A stretch of 64,000 bases of DNA from MFD04716-140 sp963703125 (lineage in GTDB: Bacteria > Bacteroidota > Bacteroidia > Flavobacteriales > Flavobacteriaceae): assembly GCA_963703125.1 (NCBI GenBank), contig OY969790.1, positions 186,001 to 250,000 on the forward strand, in the 5' to 3' direction. Both the position numbers and the translations under genes were made by a program. Shown here piece after piece: positions 22,022-31,388 of this stretch (position 1 is its first letter; each line of letters begins with the position of its first letter). The notes under the pieces are model-generated. The model did no database searches. It was not told the DNA's origin and saw nothing but the letters and a program-made list of their open reading frames with translations.

Positions 22022-22159
22022 AAAATCTGCTATTGATGTCTCTCAAAGTTAATTCAAAATATGGGAATTGAATTTTAGGGCATGTTAAACATTCTAAAAA
22101 TGCATTCCCTATTACCTTAAAAAGTTTAATATGCAACGAAGATTCAGGAAGTTTGTATT

Positions 22160-23707
22160 TTAAAAAGGAACATCATTATCTTCAGGATCCAAATCATCAT
22201 TTAAAGAACTACCAAAAGCCTCGTTGGTGCTGGGAAGGTTTTTGGTAATAAATGGATTGCTCTCATTGGCATTCATTTTGGACTGAAATTCGAATGGAGA
22301 ATCAAAATCATCCAGGTTATCAAATTTACCAAGCTGTCCCACAAACTTTAACCGAATATTATCCAAACCACCATTACGGTGTTTGGCAACAATAAATTCT
22401 GCCTGACCCGCTGTAGGTGTTCGTTCCTCATCATCCCACTCATCTATCTTATAATATTCGGGCCGATAGATGAATGATACGATATCGGCATCTTGTTCAA
22501 TTGCCCCAGATTCACGAAGATCCGAAAGAATAGGCCTTTTGCTTCCCCCTCTGGTCTCAACGGCCCTTGATAATTGCGAAAGTGCTATTACCGGTACATT
22601 TAATTCTTTCGCCAATGCTTTTAAATTTCGTGAAATTGTAGAAATCTCCTGCTCCCTGTTCCCTCCTTTTTGACTACCGCCAGCGGTCATCAATTGCAAA
22701 TAGTCAATGACAATAAGTTTAATACCGTGCTGCGATGAGAGTCTACGGGCTTTGGCACGAAGGTCAAAAATGGAAAGGGATGGGGTATCATCAATAAACA
22801 AAGGAGCCTTTTCGAGTGCCTTCACTTTTACGTTCAGTTGCTCCCATTCATGCTTTTCCAATCTACCAGTCCTCAGTTTCTCAGAGGATAATCCCGTTTC
22901 CGATGATATGAGTCTGGTGATCAACTGAACGGATGACATTTCCAAAGAAAAGAAAGCAACGGGAATATCCGCATTAACGGCCATATTCCTTGCCATTGAT
23001 AAAGTTAGCGCCGTTTTACCCATACCGGGACGAGCTGCAATAATAACCAAATCACTTGGTTGCCAGCCTGAAGTCAACTTATCCAACTTATCAAAGCCGG
23101 AAGGTATACCACTGAGCCCTTCTTTGTTCGCAATTTCCTCAATTCGTTTTTTGGCCTGAATTACAAGATTTTGCGCGGTCTCTGCGGAACGTTTTAAATT
23201 TCCTTGGGTAACATCATACAACTTGGCCTCCGCATTGTCCAATAAATCAAATACATCAGTTGCCTCGTCGTAGGCCTCTTCGATAATTTCATTGGAAATT
23301 TTAATTAAACTGCGTTGAATGTACTTTTGAAGTATTATCCTGGCATGGAATTCTATGTGCGCCGAAGAAGCTACCTTTTGGGTAAGTTTTATCAAATAAA
23401 AATCCCCCCCAACAAGCTCTAAATGTCCCGATTTTTTTAACTGCGAGGAAACGGTTAATAAATCGACCGGCTGTGATTCCTCGAACAAAATAAAGATTGC
23501 TTCATAAATATGCCTATGCGCATCTTTATAGAATACATCGGGGTGTAGGATATCTATTACTTCATCCACCCCTTTTTTGTCAATCATCATTGCTCCCAAC
23601 ACAACTTCCTCTAAATCAACGGACTGAGGTGGAATTTTTCCGCGCTCCAGACTAATTATAGTGGATTTATCAATCTTACGTCCAACAATGGGGTTCGTTT
23701 TTTCCAT
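22160..23707 (-). CDS. dnaB: replicative DNA helicase DnaB
   Basis: About 515 residues from the ATG at 23707 (MEKTNPIVGRK); an upstream start at 23725 adds six residues. The N-terminal helical domain (PQSVDLEEVVLGAMM to about residue 150) binds primase, and the RecA-like motor has Walker A RPGMGKTALTLS, Walker B LIVIDYLQLM and the arginine-finger region LSDLRESGAIEQDAD. The tail is acidic (DDLDPEDNDVPF). The hexamer unwinds DNA ahead of the replication fork. It is monocistronic by spacing. Confidence 0.95.
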   Translation of the reverse strand: MEKTNPIVGRKIDKSTIISLERGKIPPQSVDLEEVVLGAMMIDKKGVDEVIDILHPDVFYKDAHRHIYEAIFILFEESQPVDLLTVSSQLKKSGHLELVGGDFYLIKLTQKVASSAHIEFHARIILQKYIQRSLIKISNEIIEEAYDEATDVFDLLDNAEAKLYDVTQGNLKRSAETAQNLVIQAKKRIEEIANKEGLSGIPSGFDKLDKLTSGWQPSDLVIIAARPGMGKTALTLSMARNMAVNADIPVAFFSLEMSSVQLITRLISSETGLSSEKLRTGRLEKHEWEQLNVKVKALEKAPLFIDDTPSLSIFDLRAKARRLSSQHGIKLIVIDYLQLMTAGGSQKGGNREQEISTISRNLKALAKELNVPVIALSQLSRAVETRGGSKRPILSDLRESGAIEQDADIVSFIYRPEYYKIDEWDDEERTPTAGQAEFIVAKHRNGGLDNIRLKFVGQLGKFDNLDDFDSPFEFQSKMNANESNPFITKNLPSTNEAFGSSLNDDLDPEDNDVPF

Positions 23708-23874
23708 GGCTACGAAAATATGCAAATAACATTAAGTTAACCTTAGAATCGACTGAACGATGTTCACAATTGTTCAACAATTCAAGTGTTTATAAGTTAC
23801 GAAAATGTGTTGATAGCAAAAAAAAACCGGAATACATTTCTTCCAGTTTTTAGTATCTGTATAAAAATCAGTTG

Positions 23875-24828
23875 TCAACCATTAAATACACCCATATTTG
23901 CATATTTTTCCATTCTATTATTCACTAAATCTTTTGGTGATAACTTTTGTAATTCCTCATATGTAGCCACAATTTTATTCTTTACGATATCAAAGGTCTT
24001 CTCCCTATTTGAATGTGCACCGCCAATTGGCTCACGAACAATATCATCTATAAGTTGCAATTTCTTCATATCGGTCGCGGTAAGTTTCAAGGCTTCTGCC
24101 GCTTGCTCTTTGTATTCCCAACTCTTCCATAAAATAGATGAACAGGATTCGGGTGATATAACCGAATACCAAGTATTTTCCAGCATCAATACTTTGTCCC
24201 CTACACCTATTCCCAAAGCTCCGCCAGAAGCACCTTCACCTATTATTACCACAATAATCGGCACCTTAAGTCGGGTCATTTCTAAGATATTTCTAGCTAT
24301 TGCCTCTCCTTGACCGCGCTCTTCTGCTTCCAAACCAAAATATGCACCGGGCGTATCAATGAATGAAACGACGGGAATCCCAAACTTTTCGGCAGATTTC
24401 ATAAGACGAAGTGCTTTGCGATATCCCTCAGGATTTGCCATTCCAAAATTTCGGAACTGTCGCGTCTTTGTATTGTAGCCTTTCTGCTGACCGATAAACA
24501 TGTAGCTCTGGTCTCCAATTTTACCCAAACCGCCTATCATTGCCTTGTCATCTTTGACGCCCCTGTCACCATGAAGTTCAAGGAAGGTTTCGCCACAAAT
24601 GGCCCTTATATAATCCAATGTATAAGGTCTATTGGGATGTCTTGAAAGTTGTACGCGCTGCCAGGCCGTAAGATTTTTGTAAATTTCCTTTCTGGTTTCC
24701 GTCAGTTTCTTTTCAATCTGCTTGCAGGTCTCGGATACATCCACATCACTTTCTTCTCCAATAATTTGACATTTGTCCAATTGTTCCTCTAGTTCCTTGA
24801 TAGGAAGCTCAAAATCCAAATACTCCAT
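23875..24828 (-). CDS. accA: acetyl-CoA carboxylase carboxyltransferase subunit alpha
   Basis: A 317-residue carboxyltransferase subunit that works with AccD to move CO2 from biotin to acetyl-CoA in fatty-acid synthesis. AccA features are an N-terminal coiled helix pair (LEEQLDKCQ), WQRVQLSRHPNRPYTLDYI, the oxyanion loop IGEGASGGALGIGVGD and ENTWYSVISPESCSSILWK. Length is normal. A perfect TATATTTG -7 box lies on the minus strand at 24858-24865, 30 bp upstream of the ATG. Confidence 0.95.
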   Translation of the reverse strand: MEYLDFELPIKELEEQLDKCQIIGEESDVDVSETCKQIEKKLTETRKEIYKNLTAWQRVQLSRHPNRPYTLDYIRAICGETFLELHGDRGVKDDKAMIGGLGKIGDQSYMFIGQQKGYNTKTRQFRNFGMANPEGYRKALRLMKSAEKFGIPVVSFIDTPGAYFGLEAEERGQGEAIARNILEMTRLKVPIIVVIIGEGASGGALGIGVGDKVLMLENTWYSVISPESCSSILWKSWEYKEQAAEALKLTATDMKKLQLIDDIVREPIGGAHSNREKTFDIVKNKIVATYEELQKLSPKDLVNNRMEKYANMGVFNG

Positions 24829-24857
24829 TAGGGAATCTGTTTAGTTTGTTCGATCAG

Positions 24858-24865
24858 CAAATATA
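24858..24865 (-). promoter_or_regulatory. accA promoter, -7 element
   Basis: TATATTTG on the minus strand matches TANNTTTG perfectly and lies 30 bp before the accA start. No clear -33 TTG is seen at the right distance. Confidence 0.55.
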
Positions 24866-24917
24866 AAATTTTATAACCTATCCTTGACCTTCTACTTTCC
24901 GTATATTTTAAGGTAGG

Positions 24918-25997
24918 CTATCTTTTCGCCTTTTGAAGAAGATAAATTGCCAGTAGACTAAAAGTTATATTCGGAATTAGTACGGCCCATAAAGGAGGAA
25001 AACCGGATTGTTGGGCCAAGGTGCCAAAAACCCTATCGAAAAAAATAAAAACAAAAGCAACTAGAATACCAAAGGCAAGGTTAACACCCATACCTCCCCT
25101 TCTTTTAACGGACGACACGGCAACTGCAATAATGGTAAGAATGAATGCGGTAATTGGTAAGGCCCACCTTTTGTACTTTACCAGAATGTATGTATTCATA
25201 TTAGCTGCCCCTTTTCTTTTTTGATCTTCGATAAAAGTGTTCAATTCAAACAAGTTTTTTGTTTCCGCCACATAGGATACAGGCGTGAGGTCATCAATCT
25301 TAAAAGTAAAAAGTGTATCCAACCTGGCCCTACTCTCAATAATACTCGAATCCCCGATCATTTTCCTCTTCTGATAAGATGTTAATCTGTAGGTGGTATC
25401 CCTATCTACCCATCGAATATTGGCAGCGGATATTTTAAAATCGAGGGTATTGTCTTCATTGAAACGCTCAAAAGTAAAATTTGAGCCAATTTTTCGAGCG
25501 GGATCAAAGCTGCTCACATAGATAAAATCCCTTTCATTCAATTGATTAAAAATATTCACTGTCTGCCTGTCAAGCTTTCCCTTTTTTAAGTACTTATAAA
25601 TAAACTCATTATACCTAACACTTGCATTGGGAACGATGAACATGCCCATAAAGAACATTAATATGGCTACAAGGCTTGCTCCGATGAGGTAAGGCCTTAA
25701 AAACCGAAAATAAGACACGCCGGAACTTAAAATGGCGACTATTTCAGTATTGTTGGCCAATTTTGATGTGAAGAATATTACAGAAAGGAATAAAAAAATT
25801 GGTAAAAGCAAGTTACCTATGTAAATGGTAAAATTAAAATAATAGATTAAAATCTCATTTAACGGGGCTTCATTGTCAATCATCTTGCCAATTTGCTCCG
25901 CCAAATTTGCCATAATACCTATGGGAATAAAAAGGAGTAGCATAACCGCCAGGGTAAGTAAATACCGTTTCAATATGTATTTATCTATAATGGTCAC
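24918..25997 (-). CDS. LptF/LptG family permease
   Basis: A 359-residue inner-membrane protein of the YjgP/YjgQ family with six predicted helices, three at each end (about residues 10-120 and 275-355), around a periplasmic beta-jellyroll domain (about 130-265). LptF and LptG pass lipopolysaccharide from the membrane to the Lpt bridge, powered by LptB. Which of the two this is cannot be read from sequence alone. Its start codon directly follows the tgt stop (25997/25998), the usual flavobacterial arrangement. Confidence 0.88.
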   Translation of the reverse strand: MTIIDKYILKRYLLTLAVMLLLFIPIGIMANLAEQIGKMIDNEAPLNEILIYYFNFTIYIGNLLLPIFLFLSVIFFTSKLANNTEIVAILSSGVSYFRFLRPYLIGASLVAILMFFMGMFIVPNASVRYNEFIYKYLKKGKLDRQTVNIFNQLNERDFIYVSSFDPARKIGSNFTFERFNEDNTLDFKISAANIRWVDRDTTYRLTSYQKRKMIGDSSIIESRARLDTLFTFKIDDLTPVSYVAETKNLFELNTFIEDQKRKGAANMNTYILVKYKRWALPITAFILTIIAVAVSSVKRRGGMGVNLAFGILVAFVFIFFDRVFGTLAQQSGFPPLWAVLIPNITFSLLAIYLLQKAKR

Positions 25998-27128
25998 TTA
26001 CAATCTATTATCCATTTGTTTTACCATTTTGTTTTTCCAATCAAAAAAACTTCCTGCTAAAATATGTTTTCTTGCTTCCCTAACAAGCCACATATAAAAG
26101 CCCAAATTATGAATAGTGGCAATCTGTTTGCCCAAATATTCATTTGCTGCGAACAAGTGCCTAAGATAAGCCTTCGAATATTCCCTATCCACGAAGGTAA
26201 TTCCCATTTCGTCAATTGGAGAAAAATCGTCCTCCCACTTTTTATTCTTGATGTTAATGGTCCCTTGGGCGGTAAAAAGCATCCCATTTCTGGCATTTCT
26301 GGTAGGCATGACACAATCGAACATGTCAATGCCCAAAGCGATATTTTCCAAGATATTGATCGGAGTGCCTACCCCCATCAGGTACCTAGGTCTGTCCTCC
26401 GGTAAAATTGCACAAACTACTTCCGTCATCGCATACATTTCCTCCGCCGGCTCACCCACCGATAATCCTCCTATGGCATTTCCCTCAGCTCCCGCATTGG
26501 CAATGAATTCAGCCGATTGTTGCCTTAAATCCTTATAGACCGAACCTTGTACAATGGGAAAAAAGGTCTGGGAATAATCATAGGTCAATGGTGTCTTTTC
26601 CAAATGGGCTAGGCATCTGTCCAACCATCTATGGGTCATGTGCATAGAACGTTTTGCATACTCATATTCGCAAGGATACGGTGTACATTCATCAAAAGCC
26701 ATGATGATATCGGCACCTATTTCCCGCTGAATCTCCATGACATTCTCAGGGGTAAAAAAGTGAAGGGAGCCGTCAATATGCGATTTAAACTTTACACCTT
26801 CTTCCTTGATTTTTCTATTGGCCGAGAGCGAATAAACTTGATAGCCGCCGCTATCCGTTAAAATATTACTGTCCCAACCCATGAATTTATGAAGTCCTCC
26901 CGCAGCTTTTATTATCCCGGTCTTGGGCCTTAGAAAAAGATGGTAGGTGTTCCCTAGGATAATGTCCGGTTTAATTTCCTCGCGTAATTCCTTCTGATGG
27001 ACACCCTTTACTGAGGCTGCCGTTCCCACGGGCATAAAAATGGGGGTTTCGATGGTGCCATGGTCCGTAACCATACTACCTGCCCTTGCTTTGCTATTTT
27101 TATCGGTATGTTGTAGCGTAAAGGTCAA
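25998..27128 (-). CDS. tgt: queuine tRNA-ribosyltransferase (tRNA-guanine transglycosylase)
   Basis: A 376-residue enzyme that swaps guanine 34 of certain tRNAs for a queuosine precursor. Active-site segments are present: ILTDSGGYQVYSLS (general base Asp), IMAFDECTPYP, GGLSVGEP and DMFDCVMPTRNARNG (nucleophile Asp). The zinc site is unusual: where the E. coli enzyme has a CxCxxC, this protein reads DEMGITFVDRE, with no Cys, while the later His (TIHNLGFY) is kept. Other Bacteroidota Tgt proteins I remember share this loss, so the enzyme is probably active. Operon with the LptF/LptG permease. Confidence 0.93.
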   Translation of the reverse strand: MTFTLQHTDKNSKARAGSMVTDHGTIETPIFMPVGTAASVKGVHQKELREEIKPDIILGNTYHLFLRPKTGIIKAAGGLHKFMGWDSNILTDSGGYQVYSLSANRKIKEEGVKFKSHIDGSLHFFTPENVMEIQREIGADIIMAFDECTPYPCEYEYAKRSMHMTHRWLDRCLAHLEKTPLTYDYSQTFFPIVQGSVYKDLRQQSAEFIANAGAEGNAIGGLSVGEPAEEMYAMTEVVCAILPEDRPRYLMGVGTPINILENIALGIDMFDCVMPTRNARNGMLFTAQGTINIKNKKWEDDFSPIDEMGITFVDREYSKAYLRHLFAANEYLGKQIATIHNLGFYMWLVREARKHILAGSFFDWKNKMVKQMDNRL

Positions 27129-27238
27129 ATCTTTAATTTAAAGTGGCAAAGATAACCAACTGATGAGCATTAAATCCTAACAAAAAAATAAAGTTGACCT
27201 ATCATTTAAGTTCGTTGATAAAATATAATAACTACTAC

Positions 27239-27269
27239 TTGTTTACCGAAAGTATAGCAAGTACTTTTG
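27239..27269 (+). promoter_or_regulatory. promoter of the transketolase operon
   Basis: TTG at 27239-27241, a 20-bp spacer and TACTTTTG at 27262-27269 match TTG-N20-TANNTTTG. Transcription would start near 27276, giving a leader of about 14 nt. Confidence 0.65.
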
Positions 27270-27289
27270 CCCTATTAAATCAAAAGTAA

Positions 27290-28135
27290 ATGCCGAATAT
27301 AAAAGAATTAGAGGATATTGTTGTTCAAACCAGAAGGGATATCCTACGTATGGTACATAAAGTAAATTCTGGTCATCCTGGAGGTTCTTTAGGATGCACG
27401 GAGTTTTTTGTAGCCCTTTACCATGAAATCATGGAATTAAAGGAAGGCTTTGATATGGATGGCATCGGGGAGGATCTCTTTTTTCTATCCAACGGACACA
27501 TTTCACCCGTATTCTATAGTGTTTTGGCCAGAAAAGGATATTTTCCGGTGGAAGAATTGGACACCTTTAGATTAATTAATTCCAGGTTGCAAGGCCACCC
27601 AACAACCCATGAAGGATTACCTGGTATTCGAGTAGCATCGGGTTCGCTCGGGCAAGGAATGTCAGTTGCAATCGGAGCTGCATTGGCCAAAAAGTTAAAT
27701 AAGGACAGTCATCTAGTCTATAGTCTTCACGGTGATGGTGAGCTACAGGAAGGCCAAAACTGGGAAGCAATAATGTACGCCGCCGGAAACAACGTTGACA
27801 ATTTGATTTGTACGGTTGATAGAAACGGCCAGCAGATCGATGGCCCTACTGAAAAGGTTTTGCCCTTGGGAAATCTTGTGACCAAATTTGAGGCCTTTGG
27901 ATGGGATGTACTGGAAATAAAGAATGGGAACGACTTAAAGTCTATTATAGAAGGGTTAAACGAAGCGAAAAAGAGAACTGGGAAAGGTAAGCCGGTCTGT
28001 ATAATTATGGATACCATTATGGGCCATGGGGTTGACTTTATGATGTATACCCATGCATGGCATGGCAAAGCTCCCAATGATGAGCAATTGCAAAATGCCC
28101 TATCACAGAATCCAGAAACTTTAGGAGATTACTAA
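27290..28135 (+). CDS. transketolase, N-terminal (TPP-binding) subunit
   Basis: A 281-residue protein equal to the first third of a standard transketolase. It has the thiamine-diphosphate region (SGHPGGSLGCTEFF, GSLGQGMSVAIGAALA and HGDGELQEGQNWEA, whose GDG begins the TPP-binding motif). With the next gene it forms the split transketolase common in Bacteroidota, moving two-carbon units in the non-oxidative pentose phosphate pathway. The partner gene starts 50 bp downstream. Confidence 0.93.
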   Translation: MPNIKELEDIVVQTRRDILRMVHKVNSGHPGGSLGCTEFFVALYHEIMELKEGFDMDGIGEDLFFLSNGHISPVFYSVLARKGYFPVEELDTFRLINSRLQGHPTTHEGLPGIRVASGSLGQGMSVAIGAALAKKLNKDSHLVYSLHGDGELQEGQNWEAIMYAAGNNVDNLICTVDRNGQQIDGPTEKVLPLGNLVTKFEAFGWDVLEIKNGNDLKSIIEGLNEAKKRTGKGKPVCIIMDTIMGHGVDFMMYTHAWHGKAPNDEQLQNALSQNPETLGDY

Positions 28136-28185
28136 AACCACAGATCCAGACCCTTTTTGAGGGACGAACCAAAAAATTAAAATCG

Positions 28186-29139
28186 ATGAAAAAATATATA
28201 GATCAAGGGAAGAACGATACTCGAAGCGGCTATGGTGATGCTATGACAATTCTTGGCAGAACCAATCCCAACGTGGTCGCCTTGTGCGCCGATTTGGTAG
28301 GTTCCTTGAAGATTCAAGACTTTATTGATGAAAATCCCGAACGTTTTTTCCAAATAGGGATCGCAGAGGCGAATATGATGGGAATTGCAGCGGGATTGAC
28401 AATTGGAGGAAAAATTCCTTTCACGGGTACTTTTGCCAATTTTTCAACAGGGAGGGTCTACGACCAAATTAGGCAATCAATCGCCTATTCAGGTAAGAAT
28501 GTCAAAATATGTGCGTCCCACGCAGGTGTAACACTTGGAGAGGATGGGGCAACCCATCAAATTTTGGAGGATATCGGGATGATGAAGATGCTCCCGGGAA
28601 TGACCGTTATAAACCCTTGCGATTATAATCAAACAAAGGCCGCCACTTTAGCGATTGCAGATTATGAAGGACCTGTATATTTACGTTTTGGCAGACCCAA
28701 AGTGGCAAATTTCACACCAGCGGACCAAAAATTCGAGATTGGGAAAGCACTCATGCTCAGTGAAGGAACGGATGTTACCATAATAGCTACGGGACATTTG
28801 GCATGGGAATCCCTTATCGCAGCAGAAAATTTGGAAAAACAAGGTATCTCGGCCGAGGTGATAAACATTCACACCATAAAACCACTTGACGAAGCTGCTG
28901 TGTTAAAGTCTGTTAAAAAAACAGGATGTGTTGTGACGGCCGAAGAGCATAATTATTTAGGAGGCTTGGGAGAAAGTATCGCAAGAGTCCTTGCAAATCA
29001 ACATCCTACACCACAAGAATTCGTTGCCACCCAAGATACTTTTGGGGAAAGTGGCACTCCGGAGCAACTAATGGAGAAGTATGGACTGGACAATAAAGCT
29101 ATTGTAAAGGCCGTTTTGAGGGTATTGAAAAGAAAATGA
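28186..29139 (+). CDS. transketolase, C-terminal subunit
   Basis: A 317-residue protein made of the pyrimidine-binding and C-terminal transketolase domains. FFQIGIAEANMMGIAAG contains the Glu that activates TPP, ASHAGVTLGEDGATHQ and NPCDYNQT follow, and VVTAEEHNYLGGLGE lies in the last domain. The split relative to one-chain transketolases is normal for the phylum. Cotranscribed with the N-terminal subunit. Confidence 0.93.
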   Translation: MKKYIDQGKNDTRSGYGDAMTILGRTNPNVVALCADLVGSLKIQDFIDENPERFFQIGIAEANMMGIAAGLTIGGKIPFTGTFANFSTGRVYDQIRQSIAYSGKNVKICASHAGVTLGEDGATHQILEDIGMMKMLPGMTVINPCDYNQTKAATLAIADYEGPVYLRFGRPKVANFTPADQKFEIGKALMLSEGTDVTIIATGHLAWESLIAAENLEKQGISAEVINIHTIKPLDEAAVLKSVKKTGCVVTAEEHNYLGGLGESIARVLANQHPTPQEFVATQDTFGESGTPEQLMEKYGLDNKAIVKAVLRVLKRK

Positions 29140-29187
29140 CGATGGTATCGTTTTTGATACCATCGGGGTATTAAAAACGAGAACATT

Positions 29188-29784
29188 ATGAAAAAAACAA
29201 AAAATTCACTTCTAGTGGCTTTGTTTGCTATGTTTAGCATGGCCACATTTGCACAAAACAATTCCGGATTTGGTATAAAAGCAGGTCTAAATTATAATGC
29301 CAATGGGGATTATTTTGAATCTGCCGGTGAGGCGGCGAAAGATCCCGGCAGAAATGTAGGGTATCACGTTGGCCTCTTCGGCAAATTCGGTGACCGACTT
29401 TATCTTAGGCCCGAGCTGGTATATACGAGAACAAAAACCGACTATGATGGGGATAAGTTCAACATGAGCAAATTGGATGCCCCATTGTTGATTGGCGCAA
29501 AAATCATAGGTCCTTTGAACCTGTTCGCAGGACCAGCTTTCCAATACATCCTGGACACAGAATTCGATGGGATCAGCATCAACGACGTCGAAAGTGAATT
29601 TTCTGTAGGGATGCACATTGGGGCAGGTTTGAGCCTTGGAAAAATTGGCATTGACCTTAGATATGAAAGGGGCTTTAGCAACAATGAGGCCGAATTCATA
29701 AATACGAACATTACTTCTATTCCACCCAGTAGGATTGATACAAGACCCGACCAATTGATTTTGAGTCTTTCCTTGAATCTATAA
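29188..29784 (+). CDS. porin family outer-membrane beta-barrel protein
   Basis: A 198-residue protein with a signal peptide (LLVALFAMFSMATFAQ) and alternating strands typical of the small PorT/OmpX-like eight-stranded barrels of Bacteroidota (GIKAGLNYNANG near the start, LILSLSLNL at the end). The terminal Leu/aromatic strand is the usual barrel-assembly signal. Function is not assigned. It follows the transketolase genes by 48 bp and ends at a bidirectional terminator. Confidence 0.8.
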   Translation: MKKTKNSLLVALFAMFSMATFAQNNSGFGIKAGLNYNANGDYFESAGEAAKDPGRNVGYHVGLFGKFGDRLYLRPELVYTRTKTDYDGDKFNMSKLDAPLLIGAKIIGPLNLFAGPAFQYILDTEFDGISINDVESEFSVGMHIGAGLSLGKIGIDLRYERGFSNNEAEFINTNITSIPPSRIDTRPDQLILSLSLNL

Positions 29785-29801
29785 TTAAAAAAATAAGAAC
29801 G

Positions 29802-29838
29802 AAAAAAATCCCCGATAGTCTTATCGGGGATTTTTTTT
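29802..29838. terminator. bidirectional terminator between convergent genes
   Basis: TCCCCGATA at 29809-29817 pairs with TATCGGGGA at 29822-29830, flanked by seven A on the left and eight T on the right, so it can stop transcription from the porin gene on the plus strand and the FKBP gene on the minus strand. Confidence 0.92.
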
Positions 29839-29860
29839 GCTTTCAAAATTGAATTTGCGA

Positions 29861-30808
29861 TCAACTATCAGAATCCAAATAATCAGGGATGCCATCTGAA
29901 TCACTATCGGGATACGTAATATTTCCCTGATCGTCCACTACTATTTCCTCAATGGTGGGGACACCATCACCGTCATCGTCTTCATCTATGAAATTGGCAT
30001 ATAATTTAGACCTGTTAGCACTTTCTTGAGCTTCATCTGTATTGTCATTGTATAAATAGCCATCCCCGTTTAAATCCTCCAGTATTGATGGGATTCCATC
30101 CCGGTCATGATCTGCTTGGTTTATTGCAAATAAATCTATCTTAAAAATCATTGGGCTATACGCCGGGATTCCAGTTCTTGCTACATTATAGTATCCCAAT
30201 CCCGAAGGAAAAATTATTAAACCAACACCGTAACCATCAACTGAAAATGTACCATCATCATTCACAATGGGTACACCTCCTCCACTAAATTGTGAAGTTC
30301 CTGCGCCAAAACCCCTAACCGCACCTATCAAATCAAACCAAACGGGTATATTGCTAGTACCATCAAAAACGGTTTCATTTAATAAACTACCTTCATAGCG
30401 CACATACGCTGAATCGGCAACGGATAATTTATCTCCTATTCCATCCCTGGCACTCAAATAATAATAGGTGTGTTCTATGTCTTTTTCATCAGTGCTCAAA
30501 CCTAGGTAGGATGAGGAAATTTTAATAGTCTTTGGCGTCATTTGATCTATAAGGGGCGTTTTGCCAGCATTATCCCCGGCAATGGTGTCCAAGACAATTT
30601 TGTAATCAAAATCGGTTGGCGGTATATCAAAGTCTTCATAGTTGTAGAAGTGCGTTTGAAGATATTCCTTTATTTTGACCTCATCCTCCACCTTTACTTC
30701 ACCCAATGGTCTTGGTGGCACAACCACAATATCAGAACCATCATCTTTTTTACAAGACCAATTAAATGTTGCCATTACCAACAACAAAAACACGCTATTC
30801 TTTATCAT
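29861..30808 (-). CDS. FKBP-type peptidyl-prolyl isomerase lipoprotein with calcium-repeat tail
   Basis: About 315 residues from the ATG at 30808, which begins a lipoprotein signal ending FNWSC; the longer frame to 30868 adds residues that spoil it. An FKBP-like domain follows (YVRYEGSLLNETVFDGT), and the C-terminus carries Asp/Asn-rich repeats like thrombospondin type 3 or EF-hand loops (DHDRDGIPSILEDLNGDG, DEDDDGDGVPTIEE, DSDSDGIPDYLDSD). It should fold proteins in the periplasm, with calcium stabilising the tail. The gene is divergent from the S4 gene, 76 bp away. Confidence 0.83.
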   Translation of the reverse strand: MIKNSVFLLLVMATFNWSCKKDDGSDIVVVPPRPLGEVKVEDEVKIKEYLQTHFYNYEDFDIPPTDFDYKIVLDTIAGDNAGKTPLIDQMTPKTIKISSSYLGLSTDEKDIEHTYYYLSARDGIGDKLSVADSAYVRYEGSLLNETVFDGTSNIPVWFDLIGAVRGFGAGTSQFSGGGVPIVNDDGTFSVDGYGVGLIIFPSGLGYYNVARTGIPAYSPMIFKIDLFAINQADHDRDGIPSILEDLNGDGYLYNDNTDEAQESANRSKLYANFIDEDDDGDGVPTIEEIVVDDQGNITYPDSDSDGIPDYLDSDS

Positions 30809-30884
30809 CCTTTTTATTAAAGGCGGCAAGATACAATTTTCCCCTATTTTTGTTCCGGACGTTAACAAAGATTTTTAATTGACT

Positions 30885-31316
30885 ATGCGTATTGACAAGT
30901 TCTTATGGGCCACTCGCTATTATAAAACACGCAGTATTGCTTCCACCGCTTGTAAAAAAGGTCATGTGAAAATTAATGACCAAGTGGCCAAACCTTCGCG
31001 CGAGGCCTATCCCATGGATAAGATTGTGGTACGAAAGGATCAAATAAATTATCAGCTCACAGTATTGGATATACCCGAGAGCCGGGTGGGCGCCAAATTA
31101 GTGGATATGTACCGAAAAGATACAACACCTAAAGAAGCCCTTGAGCATAATGAACTGCTTCAATATTCAAAAAGTCACTATCGCAAAGTCGGACAAGGAA
31201 GACCGACCAAAAAAGACCGTCGTGAAATAGAAGGTTATATGGAGTCAACAAGTGGTAAAATTGATACAGAGGATTCTGGCAAGCAAACGGATTATAAAGA
31301 AGAGGGCAACCCATAA
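30885..31316 (+). CDS. S4 domain RNA-binding protein (Hsp15/HslR-like)
   Basis: About 143 residues from the ATG at 30885 (MRIDKFLWATRYYKTRS). The S4 fold covers residues 1-60 (TACKKGHVKINDQVAKPSRE), followed by a basic tail. Hsp15 binds 50S subunits carrying stalled nascent chains after heat shock; the family match is good, but that role is carried over from E. coli. It faces away from the FKBP gene and precedes the phosphoribosyltransferase gene by 72 bp. Confidence 0.87.
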   Translation: MRIDKFLWATRYYKTRSIASTACKKGHVKINDQVAKPSREAYPMDKIVVRKDQINYQLTVLDIPESRVGAKLVDMYRKDTTPKEALEHNELLQYSKSHYRKVGQGRPTKKDRREIEGYMESTSGKIDTEDSGKQTDYKEEGNP

Positions 31317-31388
31317 ATTGATGACCAATTGCACTAAGGTTCTAAATACTAAAATATAATTTTCCGTTTAGTTATCTTTGATTCTTTT

